From Turnera subulata (Eukaryota; Streptophyta; Magnoliopsida; Malpighiales; Passifloraceae), in assembly GCA_028386065.3 (NCBI GenBank), contig JAKUCV010005492.1:158331-222330 (forward strand): a stretch of 64,000 nucleotides of DNA. Direction: 5' to 3'. This document shows, piece by piece, positions 12,284-22,921 of the stretch. The stretch's first letter is position 1, and each line of letters begins with the position of its first letter. Both the position numbers and the translations under genes were made by a program. The notes beneath the pieces were generated by a model. It was not told the DNA's origin. It made no database searches and worked only from the letters and a program-made list of their open reading frames with translations.

Positions 12284-12288
12284 GTTTC

Positions 12289-12428
12289 TGTTGAAAATAA
12301 TGTTTTGCTTAAGGGGAAAAAATTAACATGTATGTGCACACCAAGTTAAAAAGCATCATTGCTAAAACATAGGGGGAACTAATGGGCACATACTTCAACT
12401 TGTTTGTCATTATAAAAAAGGGGAAAAT
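12289..12428 (+). repeat. LTR head (24 bp) fused to a copy of the element's 3' end
   Basis: 12289-12312 equals the first 24 bases of the 3' LTR. It is followed directly by 116 bases (12313-12428) matching 26384-26499, the sequence just before the 3' LTR, and then by the 5' LTR. The outer boundary carries the target duplication gtttc, so this piece was part of the inserted DNA or of a tandem dimer that later collapsed. Confidence 0.8.
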
Positions 12429-12720
12429 TATTGAAAATAATATTTTGCTTAATATCTCTTTATCCTATTCAGGTTTTGATAATGACAAATCAACCTTGTA
12501 TTAGGATTATAAAGCAAAAAGAAATTAATCAAGAGCAAAGACCTTATGTGATCAAGAGTTCAAGAATGGAAGTGACAAGATCAAGCAAGAAGAACAAGAA
12601 GAGTTAGGAACTCAATTTTGTACAAGGTTAAATACTCAATCTCTCTAAGATATTTGGCTCAAAACAAAATTAATTCTACTCATGCATCAAATTGCACCGT
12701 TTCATTAAAATGTCTTTTTA

Positions 12721-13240
12721 AAGCTATGAACATCGATGTCCAGATCTCCAACATCGATGTCCTGCCTTCAAACATGTTTTAAAAACTAGCAGAAGCTTTT
12801 GAACATCGATGTTCTTGTGACCGTTGCACCTAAAAATTGCTTTGTACCATCAGAACATCGATGTTCAGTATCCCGACATCGATGTCCAATTGAATCCGGT
12901 TCCAAAATTGTTTCTGACAGTGTTCAAAAACATCGATGTCCAACCATGAACATCGATGTTATTTCATCTCGGGTCATGGGCGTCGAAATAACAACATCGA
13001 TGTCCAAATAATGAACATCTATGTTATTTCGTCTCGGGTCATGATCATTAAAGTAACAACATCGATGTTCTCTTTGGCAAAATCGATGTCCAAGTGACCG
13101 TTAGCCCAATAATTCATATTTGTTGGCCAGGACATCGATGTCCATGTTCACAACATCGATGTCCTTGTGACCGTTGGACCAATAATACATACTCAAAGGC
13201 TAGAACATCGATGTCCTGATTTTCAACATCGATGTTCAGT
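12721..13240 (+). promoter_or_regulatory. Array of paired ACATCGATGT palindromes in U3 of the 5' LTR
   Basis: ATCGAT cores lie at 12732, 12753, 12805, 12857, 12878, 12932, 12952, 12996, 13061, 13082, 13134, 13155, 13207 and 13228, plus a mutated one at 13018. They form pairs with 20-22 bp between centres. The array ends about 100 bp upstream of the TATA box, where an enhancer would sit. Function is inferred. Confidence 0.8.
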
Positions 13241-13332
13241 CGTCATGAGCAGACATACTTTTTACCTTCTCATACTATCTTGTCTAAAGATGTTTTAGAT
13301 TTTTTCCCAACGGTCATACATGTTTTTATCCT

Positions 13333-13340
13333 TATAAATA
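13333..13340 (+). promoter_or_regulatory. TATA box of the SIRE-like 5' LTR
   Basis: 'cttataaatagagc' is conserved at 27431 in the 3' LTR. It defines the U3/R boundary region downstream of the palindrome array. Confidence 0.75.
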
Positions 13341-13880
13341 GAGCTTTTAGGTCTATGGTTATTCATCTCAACTCTCCATATTTTTAAGCATTCATTGTGA
13401 TACATACAATTTAATTTTCATGAGCCAATATTATTGAGAATTGAGAGTTAATCTTATGGAGCTTATTTTGTATACTCATACCCACTCTTAAAGAGAGTTT
13501 TGTTTTGAGTGACATTTGTATTAACATACACCCTAAGGGAGGATTGTTCCCTTGTTGTAAATTCATAGGGAGTTGTATTCTTCCTATGTGAGAAGTCTTG
13601 AAGTGAGGTATCTTCAAGCAAGGTTGTTGAGGTTCATGCGATTTGATCTCTCAGGTTGTCAACGGTTTGTTAAGCACCCGGAAGCTTAACGGTGATAGTG
13701 GAATCTTCGAGAGAGTCTCTCGGAGGACTGGATTAGCCACACGGGTTGTGTGTGTGTGAACCAGTATAAATCGGTTTGCCTTTCTCTCCCTTTTTAATTC
13801 CGCAATTATTATTGTTTTAAGTTTTTAATTAGTTCTTAATAGCTAATTCACCCCCCCTCTTAGCTTGTTTGGGCTTACAA

Positions 13881-13893
13881 TTGGTAGCGGAGC
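13881..13893 (+). other. Primer binding site of the SIRE-like element
   Basis: 'ttggtagcggagc' starts two bases after the LTR end and resembles the tRNA-Met complement used by most plant Copia elements. Confidence 0.75.
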
Positions 13894-13934
13894 AAGGTCT
13901 CTTTGTTTAGGATTAATCTCCTTGAGTAAAGATC

Positions 13935-15872
13935 ATGGCTTTTGAGGGGTATAATATCCACAAAGCTCCTTTCTTTGATGGTATAAACTTTGACTATTGG
14001 AAAGTTAGAATGCAAATGTTTCTAGAGGGTCAAGGTTTAGAAATTTGGGAGATTGTTGAGAGTGGTTGGAGTAGGCCACCTAAGCCTTTGAGTGATTGGA
14101 GTGAAAATGAGAAGAAGAAAGGCACTCTAGATGCCACAGCTAGAAACTCTTTACTATGTGCCTTAAGTAAAGAAGAATTTGAGAGAATTAGAATTTGCAA
14201 GAGTGCTCATGAAATTTGGACACTCTTATGTACAACTCATGAGGGAACAAACCAAGTAAAAGAATCCAAGACCAATAGGCTTATGAGAGAATATGAGCTT
14301 TTTACAATGAAGCCTAATGAGTCCATCTATGATATGAGTACTAGGTTTTCAACTCTATGCAATAACCTTGTGAGCCTTGGTAAGACCATAAGTGATAAGG
14401 AGAAAGTTACTAAAGTATTAAGATCCTTGAGTAAGGAGTGGGAATCCAAAGTCACGGCTATTGAAGAGGCAAAAGATCTTAATGTCCTATCCTACAATGA
14501 GCTAATAGGTTCTTTGATAGCTTATGGAATGAAGTTTGAAGGCAAAGTAGAAAAGAAGAAAGACCTTGCCTTGAAGATTCAAGATTCCGAAGAGGATGCA
14601 AGTGACAGAGATGATGATATGGCTCTAGTCACAAGGAAGTTCATGAAGTTCCTCAAGAAGAAGAGATTGCAAAAAGGGAGGAATATGAAGAGCACCTCTA
14701 AATATGAAGATACAAAGAAAAATCCGGTTGTTTGCTACAAATGCAACAAACCCGGTCATATTAAATCAGAGTGTCCATACAAAAAGAAAGCAAGAATTGA
14801 TTCTTCAAAAAGCACAGGAAAGAAAATCATGGTGGCATGGGATGAAGATGACACATCATCAAGTGACTCGGATAGTGATGAAGATGCACATATATGCTTC
14901 ATGGCTCTTGAAGATGATGAGGTAAAAGATTCCTCTAATGACTTTACATTTGAAGAATTACATGATGCGTTCATTAACTTGCATGAAGAACTTGAGAAGT
15001 CACTGAAAATGAATCAAACTTATAAAAAGCAACTCATAACTCTTAAAGAAGAAATGCATACCCTTGATGTGTCTTACAATGAACTAAATGAAACAATATC
15101 TTCTAATGTATGTGCTTGTGTTGTGTTGGGAAAAGAGAATGAGTCTCTTAAATCTCAAGTTGAGGATTTAGAGAAAACCTTAGAAAAATTTACAAAGGGA
15201 AGAGATAGTCTTAATCTCCTTTTAGGACAACAAAGAAATTCAACACAAAAGGAAGGATTAGGAGCATCCAATATGTCATATGAGGTGAAACCCATTGTGC
15301 AAAATGCTAAAACACATGTACATAGTGCTTCATCTTCTACTCAACATAATAAATCACATATTCATAACCCAAGATCACATACTCATCATAGAAGGTCAAA
15401 TGCTCAAAAAGCAAGACCATATGTAAGTAATAGTAGATCCCATTATGCTAGATTGTATGCCAATAGTAGAAGACCACATGTACACAATGCTGAAAATGGA
15501 AGATCTTATAACACTAAACCAAGCACACTTGGTAGAAGTTCATATACTTATAATACTAGAACACAAATCAATGATATTACGCCACATACTAGATCATTTG
15601 CATACAATGCAAAATCTTATGGTTACAATTCAAAAGCGCAAATATATAGAGCTAGATCATCTCATAACTATGCTAAGTTACATACCTATAGTGGAAGGCA
15701 ACAATCATACCATGATAGTGCTCGTGATCATTCTTATATTCCTTCCATCACATGCTATAATTGTGGTAAACATGGTCATGGAATTCGTACTTGCATATTC
15801 ATGAGAAAGAATTCACATGTAAGATATGTTTGGGTACCTAAAGGTACTAGAGCTAACATTCAAGGACCCTAG
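13935..15872 (+). CDS. gag: Gag of the SIRE-like element, 645 residues
   Basis: Intact frame from ATG 42 bp after the primer site. Residues about 1-230 are the Copia Gag core ('FFDGINFDYWKVRMQMFLEG', 'EIWTLLCTTHEGTNQVKESK', 'YDMSTRFSTLCNNLVSLGK'). A Lys-rich segment leads to a CCHC knuckle at residues about 267-280 (CYKCNKPGHIKSEC). Then come an acidic Ser/Asp stretch, a coiled-coil-like region (about 350-430), a His/Ser/Tyr/Arg-rich low-complexity region (about 460-595) and a second CCHC knuckle at about 607-620 (CYNCGKHGHGIRTC). Two knuckles with a long linker fit SIRE Gag. The frame ends in TAG at 15870-15872, and the protease follows in the same frame after another TAG at 15906-15908. Confidence 0.9.
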   Translation: MAFEGYNIHKAPFFDGINFDYWKVRMQMFLEGQGLEIWEIVESGWSRPPKPLSDWSENEKKKGTLDATARNSLLCALSKEEFERIRICKSAHEIWTLLCTTHEGTNQVKESKTNRLMREYELFTMKPNESIYDMSTRFSTLCNNLVSLGKTISDKEKVTKVLRSLSKEWESKVTAIEEAKDLNVLSYNELIGSLIAYGMKFEGKVEKKKDLALKIQDSEEDASDRDDDMALVTRKFMKFLKKKRLQKGRNMKSTSKYEDTKKNPVVCYKCNKPGHIKSECPYKKKARIDSSKSTGKKIMVAWDEDDTSSSDSDSDEDAHICFMALEDDEVKDSSNDFTFEELHDAFINLHEELEKSLKMNQTYKKQLITLKEEMHTLDVSYNELNETISSNVCACVVLGKENESLKSQVEDLEKTLEKFTKGRDSLNLLLGQQRNSTQKEGLGASNMSYEVKPIVQNAKTHVHSASSSTQHNKSHIHNPRSHTHHRRSNAQKARPYVSNSRSHYARLYANSRRPHVHNAENGRSYNTKPSTLGRSSYTYNTRTQINDITPHTRSFAYNAKSYGYNSKAQIYRARSSHNYAKLHTYSGRQQSYHDSARDHSYIPSITCYNCGKHGHGIRTCIFMRKNSHVRYVWVPKGTRANIQGP

Positions 15873-15908
15873 ATTGATTGGGTACCTAAATCTTGTTTGT
15901 TTTTGTAG

Positions 15909-16204
15909 GATGACAAAGATGAGTGGGTACTTGATAGTGGATGTTCACGCCATATGACGGGTGATCAATCAAAGTTCTCATCATTGAAAGGTAAAGGTAA
16001 AGGTAAAGTAACCTTTGGTGATAGCTCTAAAGGTAAAATACTTGGTATTGGTGATATTGGTTCTAATCCTACTATTGAGCATGTGCTTCTTGTTGATAAC
16101 TTAAAGTTCAATCTCTTAAGTATAAGTCAACTATGTGATAAGGGATATAGAGTCACCTTTGAATCTACTAAGTGCATGGTTACTAGATGTTTTGATGATC
16201 ATTG
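15909..16204 (+). pseudogene. Protease of the SIRE-like element
   Basis: In the gag frame after two TAG codons. It holds the Copia protease start 'EWVLDSGCSRHMTGD' (catalytic D-S-G) and 'HVLLVDNLKFNLLSISQLCD'. The frame ends in TGA at 16202-16204, just before a run of seven T. The integrase continues in another frame, so an indel in or near the T-run is the likely cause. In known SIRE elements a stop between frames can be read through, but the shift here is a real break. Confidence 0.8.
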
Positions 16205-18579
16205 ACTTTTTTTGGTAAAAGGATCGGAAATCTTTACTCAATTAACCTGAAAAAAGTTGCTAACAATGATGTTAAGTGTTTTAGTGCAAAGATGGAAACA
16301 CCTACTTTATGGAATAGGAGGCTTGGACACATCAATTTGGAACTAATTTCAAAACTATCCAAGAAGGACCTTGTTAAGGGTCTACCCAAGCTCAAATTTG
16401 AAAAAGATGGAGTATGTAGAGCTTGTCAACTTGGAAAGCAAGTTAAAAGCTCCTTTAAAGCCAAAAATATGGTAACAACTTCTAGACCTCTTGAACTCTT
16501 GCATCTTGATCTTTTTGGTCCTATGAGGACAACTAATCTTGGTGGTATGAATTATGCTTTTGTTATTGTTGATGATTACACTAGATTTTCTTGGGTTATA
16601 TTTCTTGCTAGTAAAGATCATGCTTTGTATGAGTTTGGATGCCTTGTTAGACATTTGCAAACTGAAAAAGGTTATAAGATTTCTAAAATTAGAAGTGATC
16701 ATGGTGGTGAGTTTGATAATCTTTTGTTTGATCATTATTGTGAACAATGTGGCATTGAACACACCTTTTCTACTCCTAGAACACTTCAACAAAATGGGGT
16801 TGTTGAGAGAAGAAATCGGACATTGCAAGAAATGGCACGCACTATGTTAAATGAAAATGATATACCTTCATACTTTTGGGCCGAAGCGGTTAATACCGCG
16901 TGTTATGTGCTAAATAGAGTCTTCTTAAGGCCTATCTTCAAGAAAACTCCTTATGAACTGTGGTATGGTAGAAAACCAAATATTGATTACTTTAAGGTAT
17001 TTGGATCCAAATGCTATATTCTTAATACCAAAGACAATCTCGGTAAGTTTGATGCTAAATCGGATGAAGGTATATTTCTTGGTTACTCTATTACTAGTAA
17101 GGCCTATCTTGTGTATAACAAAAGGACTCTTCTTGTTGAAGAATCCATGCATGTTGTATTTGATGAAGTTGATTTAAATGGTGATAGAGACGATGATATA
17201 ATAGATTTCACACATAGACCTTCACCAAGCATGAATGTTGACGTTTCAACTAGCCAAACTTCATTGGATCATAGTTCTTCACCAACAAGTACAAGTGAAC
17301 CCAAAAATGATGATACTTCTTCTTCTCAATCTTTTGATGCACAAGAGAAGGATAAGGGAACAATTGAAGTCAAGCCACCAAGGGGACATTCTCCTAGTGC
17401 AGTTCTTGGAGATCCCTCAAAAGGGGTAATCACTAGATCATCTTTACATAATTTAAATGGTCATATTGCATTCTTGTCACAAGTTGAGCCTAAAAATGTT
17501 AAAGATGCTATTAATGATGAAAGTTGGGTTATTGCTATGCAAGAGGAGTTAAATCAATTTGATAGAAGTCAAGTTTGGAATCTTGTTCCTAGACCTCATG
17601 ATCATCCCGTTATTGGTACTAAGTGGGTCTTTAGGAATAAGTTAGATGAAAATGGTATTGTTGTGAGAAACAAAGCTAGACTTGTTGCTCAAGGTTATAA
17701 TCAAGAAGAAGGCATTGATTTTGATGAAACATTTGCTCCTATTGCTAGATTAGAATCTATTCGCATGCTTCTTGCATATGCATCTTATAAAGCGTTTAAA
17801 TTGTTTCAAATGGATGTCAAGAATGCATTCTTAAACGGCTACATCATGGAGGAAGTGTATGTTGAGCAACCCCTCGGTTTTGAAAATCATGAGTTTCCTC
17901 ATCATGTGTTTAAACTCAAAAAGGCACTCTATGGTTTGAAACAAGCTCCAAGAGCTTGGTATGAAAGGCTAAGTAACTTCCTTGTTTCTAGTGGTTTTAC
18001 AAGAGGAAAGGTTGATACTACTTTGTTTGTAAAATCTCATGTGTATGAATTACTCATTGTTCAAATATATGTGGATGATATTCTTTTTGGTGCTACTAAT
18101 GAGTTTTTGTGTAAGGAATTTGAAAAATCCATGCAAAGTGAATTTGAGATGAGCTCCATGGGGGAGTTAACTTATTTTCTTGGATTTCAAGTAAAACAAC
18201 TTGAAGGGAGCACATTCATTAACCAAGCCAAGTATACAAAGGAGTTACTCAAGAGATTTGGAATGGATGGTGCTAAGATTAGCCCAATACCCATGAGCGC
18301 TACCACTAAGCTTGACAAGGATGAAGAAGGTAAAGATGTGGATATCAAGCTATATAGAGGTATGATCGGAAGTTTGCTTTACCTAACAGCTACTAGACCG
18401 GACATCATGTTTAGTGTATGTCTATGTGCACGATTTCAAGCCTGTCCAAAAGAGTCTCATTTACGTGCTATTAAACGCATTTTTAAGTATCTTAAAGGGA
18501 CTCCTAACCTTGGTCTTTGGTATCCCAAAGTGAGTTCATTTACTCTCACTAGTTATTCCGATGTGGATTTTGCCGGGAG
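16202..18579 (+). pseudogene. pol: Integrase, reverse transcriptase and start of RNase H of the SIRE-like element
   Basis: One open frame of almost 800 codons. Integrase: the zinc finger reads [10 protein letters not shown]...CRACQLGK, where relatives have WH, so the first zinc His is Asn. The core has Asp in 'LLHLDLFGP', Asp in 'RSDHGGEF' and Glu in '[11 protein letters not shown]'. RT: '[11 protein letters not shown]', '[11 protein letters not shown]' and catalytic YVDDILFG are intact. RNase H starts at 'YSDVDFAGS' and is cut at 18579 by the inserted LTR, after which the frame reads foreign sequence to a stop at 18697. The remaining RNase H part is at 22179-22611. Confidence 0.9.
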
Positions 18580-19205
18580 TGAAACGCCCGTGTCCCAATT
18601 TATTAATATGAGTTATAAATTAATTACAGATTGCCCAATTTGCCCTTATCATTCCCGGGACACCCGTATCCCAAATCATCCATTAAAGAATGTATAGCAT
18701 GTGAAGTGACCAAAATGCCCTTCACCACGGGACACAATATCAACCACATAATCAATGAACAATTATACAACAAATTACACAACAACGAGTATGCAGCGGA
18801 AGACTATAGATATGATAACATATATGCAGTGAACTCTATGGATCCGACCCGAGGAGAGGAAAGCACCGCCACCTGCTGATATGCTCTTCTAATCATCGAT
18901 CAGCTAACCTGTGTAAAACTGTGAGGGGGTGAGACCAACCACTGTCTCACCGCAAACAAATAAACCAATAATATACAAATACAAATCAACTACAAGTACA
19001 CCGGCATCAACAACAACAACCACAATACACAGAGCAAGACATCATCAGACTTCAAACCATCACTTGTCATTACCTATATTATTATCTTTGTTATTAGGTT
19101 TAAATATTTTATTAGGGCCCTCTACTGTGTGCGTCGAGCTCGGTCCCGTCTCATGAGACAACCAGGCATAAGCCCAAATAAACCAGGCACGAAGCCCAAA
19201 CATAT

Positions 19206-19290
19206 CCATAGAGAGAGAGAGAGACAGAGAGAAAGAGGGAGATAGAAAGGGGGAGATAGAAAGAGGGAGATAGAAAGAGGGAGGTAGAAC
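19206..19290. repeat. GA-rich microsatellite
   Basis: 'gagagagaga' followed by several copies of 'gggagatagaaa' within the inserted LTR. Confidence 0.7.
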
Positions 19291-20034
19291 CGGCCATCAC
19301 AGGCCCACTTGCAAACCGCATGCCATCCCAAGGGGTATTACTTCCCGCTCGAACCAACCGGTCAACAGCCCCACAGTAGAATTATTATAGTTCGTTATTC
19401 TCAATAATGTTTTAAGAGTTGTACCATAAGTTATGATCAACAGTGATGTGTGGATTTAATATCTTATCCTCAAGTCCAGGCCCCAGCCCATAGTCCACCA
19501 CACAAACCACAATCTAAACCTCATGTGTTTATCATAACCAAACAAGTCATACTAGACAGGCACAATACATCACATCAGACAAACAGGCCACATAATCTTG
19601 CACACCACGTCATAGGTAACATCAACATAATTCACTTTGCAAATAGCAACAACAGCACAACAGGCAAGCATGCATACAGCATTAAAGACCAAGCAAATAA
19701 CACCACTTTATATTCCAAGACAATTAACCGAGCATTGTAGGCAGTAATGCATACAAAGGTTTATAAGTCCTCACCTGGGCCATATTAATTGTCTCGGAAC
19801 CTGAAGCTTTGTTTCGCCTCGACATTCCTATGCCCTCAACATCCTACCACATATACGTCACATAAGACACTTATTCATGACAAATACTAAATGTATGCTA
19901 AAGATGAAATCTTAAGCCTTCTAGCCCGTTTGTGTTCATTAACCGTGAATCCACTAACAGATCGGGGTCTAAGCCTAAATATAATCCTTAAACTCCATAA
20001 TTTCATATTTAACTTAAATCCATATTATAGTTGT

Positions 20035-20190
20035 TGGGCCTAAGCCCATATAAACTTAATCAACCTTATCAAGCCTAAAGCCCATCTCAAATACAAGTCA
20101 TTGGGCCTAAAGCCCACTTCATTAATCATTGGGCCTAAAAGCCCATATAAAATTAATACGACATTAATTGGGCCTAAGCCCGGCCCATCC
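20035..20190. repeat. Repeated TTGGGCCTAAGCCC dyads
   Basis: At least five variants of 'ttgggcctaa(a)gccca' recur every 30-40 bp in the inserted LTR. Each is a near-palindrome containing TGGGC/GCCCA, like plant site II elements. A regulatory role is inference. Confidence 0.6.
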
Positions 20191-21374
20191 TCAAAATCAC
20201 ATTAACCGAACTCCCAAGCCCAGACATTTTTCGGCCTAAAGAGACTATGTACGTCAGTACGATTCCGGCCACGTACCTCTCAACTCATCCCACTCGGTTT
20301 CCACTAATATCTTTTATTTCCGATACATGGATTAAATGCAGTACATGACATGTACAAGACCAATTGCGGCATCGCTAGGAGTTTACCGATTAATGCCGGT
20401 TTCCAATGCTCGCCGAAACAGTGCCTCGTCTCGCCGGATTCCGGCCACAGCATCGCCGGAAAAGACCCCAAGATGCCGGAGAAATTCCTACATCCCGACA
20501 AGCACGCCCACCCTTCTGTCCATTCCAACAAAACACAATCTAACATCAAACAACTCCTAAAGCACATAAACACAACTAAGCGAATTGGAACACCAAGGCA
20601 GTCCTCGGAATTACTCACCGGAACAATCTGCCCAAGTCTCGGTACTGTCCACTGCCGAAGAACTGCTGGTAGCCATCACAAACACCTCGTCGACGACCCA
20701 GCAGCAAGGCCATCAACACCGCCGAGGTACCCCTCTCGCTACCCGAAACAAGCCAGCCACCACCGGCCCCGCAACCGTTCACAACACAATACAGCCGCCA
20801 TCAAAACAGACCCAAAATCAGCACTACAAACCCAAAAGTTCAAAGAGAGAAGGAAAGGAAAACGAGAAAGGGGGAAGCAAGGCAGCTTACCCGTTCACGG
20901 CGGTAGTGACAGTTCAGTCACACCATCCCTCTGGCCCGCACACACAGAAGCCAACCTGAGCCTCAGCCTCCTTACACCGAACCCGACCACAAACACCACG
21001 ACATCAACAACAACCTCAACACAGCCGGAAGAAAACGAGGGAGAGAGAAAGGTCATCGAACTTACCAGGCAACGATTGCGCGAGAGACAGCGACGGCGAC
21101 ACCACAACACGGCCACACACGGCTCGAGTCGAGAGGCTCCAGTGCCCGTCGCGCCCGTCACGCTGCAAGTCTGAGCCCAGACCTTGAACCGGACCCCCGC
21201 CTCCTCCCTCAGCTCGACAACGGTGGCTCGACTTGAACTGGGGCGACGGCGTGTACAAGTGTGACGGTGGCCCGAAGGAAGGGATGGAGAAGAAGAGAAA
21301 GTGAGAAGGGAGGATTGGGCAATCTGTAATTAATTTATAACTCATATTAATAAATTGGGACACGGGCGTTTCAG

Positions 21375-21390
21375 TTGGTAGCAGAGCAGG
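21375..21390 (+). other. Primer-binding-site-like sequence in opposite orientation to its LTR
   Basis: 'ttggtagcagagcagg' follows an LTR end ('gggcgtttca') on the plus strand, as in a normal element start, while the surrounding LTR is minus. This supports an inverted U5-primer-site-leader fragment. Confidence 0.6.
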
Positions 21391-22056
21391 CTGTAGATCC
21401 TTTGGGATGTTTGGATACGTGTTTTTCACTTATGTGCATAAATCTGCTCCTGTTTGAGTCGGTTGTTGCATTTGTCAAATGCTTTCATATAGTGAGTCTT
21501 TCTATGGATCCGGTGGAGGACACGCACCTGCTGAGGGTCGGAGTGACCCGGTATTATTGTTTAAATGATATGTTTATCTTTACAGCTTAGGCTGTAGTAG
21601 AGTTTATTTTGTGGAATATCCACTGCGTTATCGGAGTCGGTGTAGACTCCCAATTCTTTGCTTACGCTTTTGTGTCGGTGTGAGTACACCGTTGCTGTTT
21701 TTCCTGTGTTGTTGCTGGAAGGGGTTTCCCTACGGTAACATGTTTGATAGTTCCTGAAATGGAACTGGCCAATACAAGAAAGAACCATCGTTTTGTTTTC
21801 GGATGATACATCTGTCGAGGGATGATTTGATGTGGTTCCTATGGATATGATTCTAGTAATCTTGGTGATGATGTTACTTGTAATCTGACTTGTTGTGCTC
21901 GAGGACTTAGATTTACTTGTGAAATGATTATATGGGTTTAATCTTGTTCGAGATGATAACTTCTTGAAATTAATTTGAGGTTGATCTAATGGTATATATG
22001 GGGGAAAAATCTTTTAATGACACTTGAGGTACTTAACTTTGAGGAGTTTGGAGAAA

Positions 22057-22086
22057 TTCTAGGATGGGTGACCTCCTGGGAAGTTT
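22057..22086 (+). other. 5S-rRNA-like segment in LTR
   Basis: 'ctaggatgggtgacctcc' and 'tgggaagt' match the 3' part of plant 5S rRNA almost exactly. Next to it, 22031-22050 read on the minus strand resembles another 5S part ('gaagttaag'). It is too short and rearranged to be a 5S gene. Confidence 0.6.
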
Positions 22087-22178
22087 TCCCCGGAAACGTG
22101 CGAGTGAGGACAAAGCATGTTGGAAAGGTCCCGTGTTGGTCTGTAGTGACAGTCGACAAACCGGAACGTTACAGGGAG

Positions 22179-22611
22179 TACCTTAGATAGAAAGAGCACT
22201 AGTGGTACATGTCAATTTCTTGGTCAAGCATTAGTCTTATGGTCTAGCAAAAAGCAAAATTCCGTAGCTACTTCCACTACCGAAGCGGAATATATAGCTG
22301 CAGGTTCCTATTGTGCTCAAGTTTTGTGGATGAAACATACTCTTGAAGACTATGGCTTGAAGTTTGAATCTATTCCTATTTACTGTGATAGTACTAGTAC
22401 CATCAATCTCACTAAGAATCCTATCCAGCATTCACGAACAAAGCATATAGAGATTAGACATCATTTTATTCGTGATCATGTGCAAAAGAAAGATATAAGA
22501 CTTGATTTTGTCAAGACCGATGGACAACTTGCAGATATCTTCACCAAGCCTTTGAAAGAAGATCAATTCACAAAAATAAGGCTGGATTTGGGCATGTGCA
22601 ACCCTCCTTGA
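22179..22611 (+). pseudogene. pol: C-terminal RNase H of the SIRE-like element
   Basis: Continues the RNase H cut at 18579. It reads through 'TSTTEAEYIAAGSYCAQVLW' (catalytic Glu), 'YCDSTSTINLTKNPI' (Asp) and 'GQLADIFTKPL' (final Asp) to a TGA ending at 22611. RNase H would remove the RNA strand during reverse transcription. The insertion separates it from the rest of pol by 3.6 kb. Confidence 0.9.
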
Positions 22612-22738
22612 AGAACTCATATTATGAAGGCCAATTAAGCAAAATGATAGGGGGAACAAAGAAGAACTGAAGGCGAATCTAGAATGTTAGCAACATGGCC
22701 ACAACATCGATGTTGAGTATCACAACATCGGTGTTCAG
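22612..22738 (+). other. Start of the SIRE-like 3' region with one palindrome pair
   Basis: Contains one ACATCGATGT (core at 22706) and a mutated partner (22727), again 21 bp apart. It ends in CAG just before a consensus 5' splice site. Confidence 0.55.
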
Positions 22739-22921
22739 GTAAGTTCTCTAAACCAATTAAATTTTGAGTTGGTACATGCTAAACTAACACAAACACACAG
22801 GATTTTATTGATTTATTACAATCACGCTTACAAACACACACATACACACTCTTACATTATTTATATTACATTACAATCACACATATATTTAAAAACATAC
22901 ATACCTATCATAATCTAGCTC

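Larger units (their letters stand above)
12429..13879 (+). repeat. 5' LTR of the SIRE-like element
   Basis: Direct repeat of 26500-27982. It starts TATTGAAAAT instead of TGTTGAAAAT, so the terminal TG is mutated, and it ends 'gggcttaca'. It contains the palindrome array, TATA box and R/U5 region. Compared with the 3' LTR it lacks about 21 bp, one palindrome, near 12805. Confidence 0.9.
18580..22173 (-). mobile_element. Inserted Gypsy-type LTR, minus orientation, internally rearranged
   Basis: The 5-bp duplication gggag (18575-18579, 22174-22178) flanks it. On the minus strand it starts TGTAACGTTCCGG (from 22173) and ends GGGCGTTTCA (at 18580), which are normal LTR ends, so overall it behaves as a solo LTR. 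However, about 60 bp of the LTR end reappears in the opposite orientation at about 21314-21373, followed on the plus strand by a primer-site-like 'ttggtagcagagcagg' (21375-21390) and leader-like sequence. A piece of U5, primer site and leader therefore seems to be inverted inside it. The 274-codon frame at 20350-21174 is LTR sequence without a known domain. Confidence 0.75.

Noticed and set aside
12721..13240. CRISPR-like array of short repeats
   Set aside because: The repeats are 10-12 bp palindromes in a eukaryotic LTR, the intervals are themselves repeated and not unique spacers, and no cas genes exist here.
20350..21174. 274-codon Pro/Thr-rich ORF
   Set aside because: It runs antisense through LTR R/U5 sequence, has no recognised domain, and shares composition with its overlapping frames.
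22057..22086. 5S rRNA gene
   Set aside because: Only short, oppositely oriented fragments match, and the full 120-bp gene is absent.
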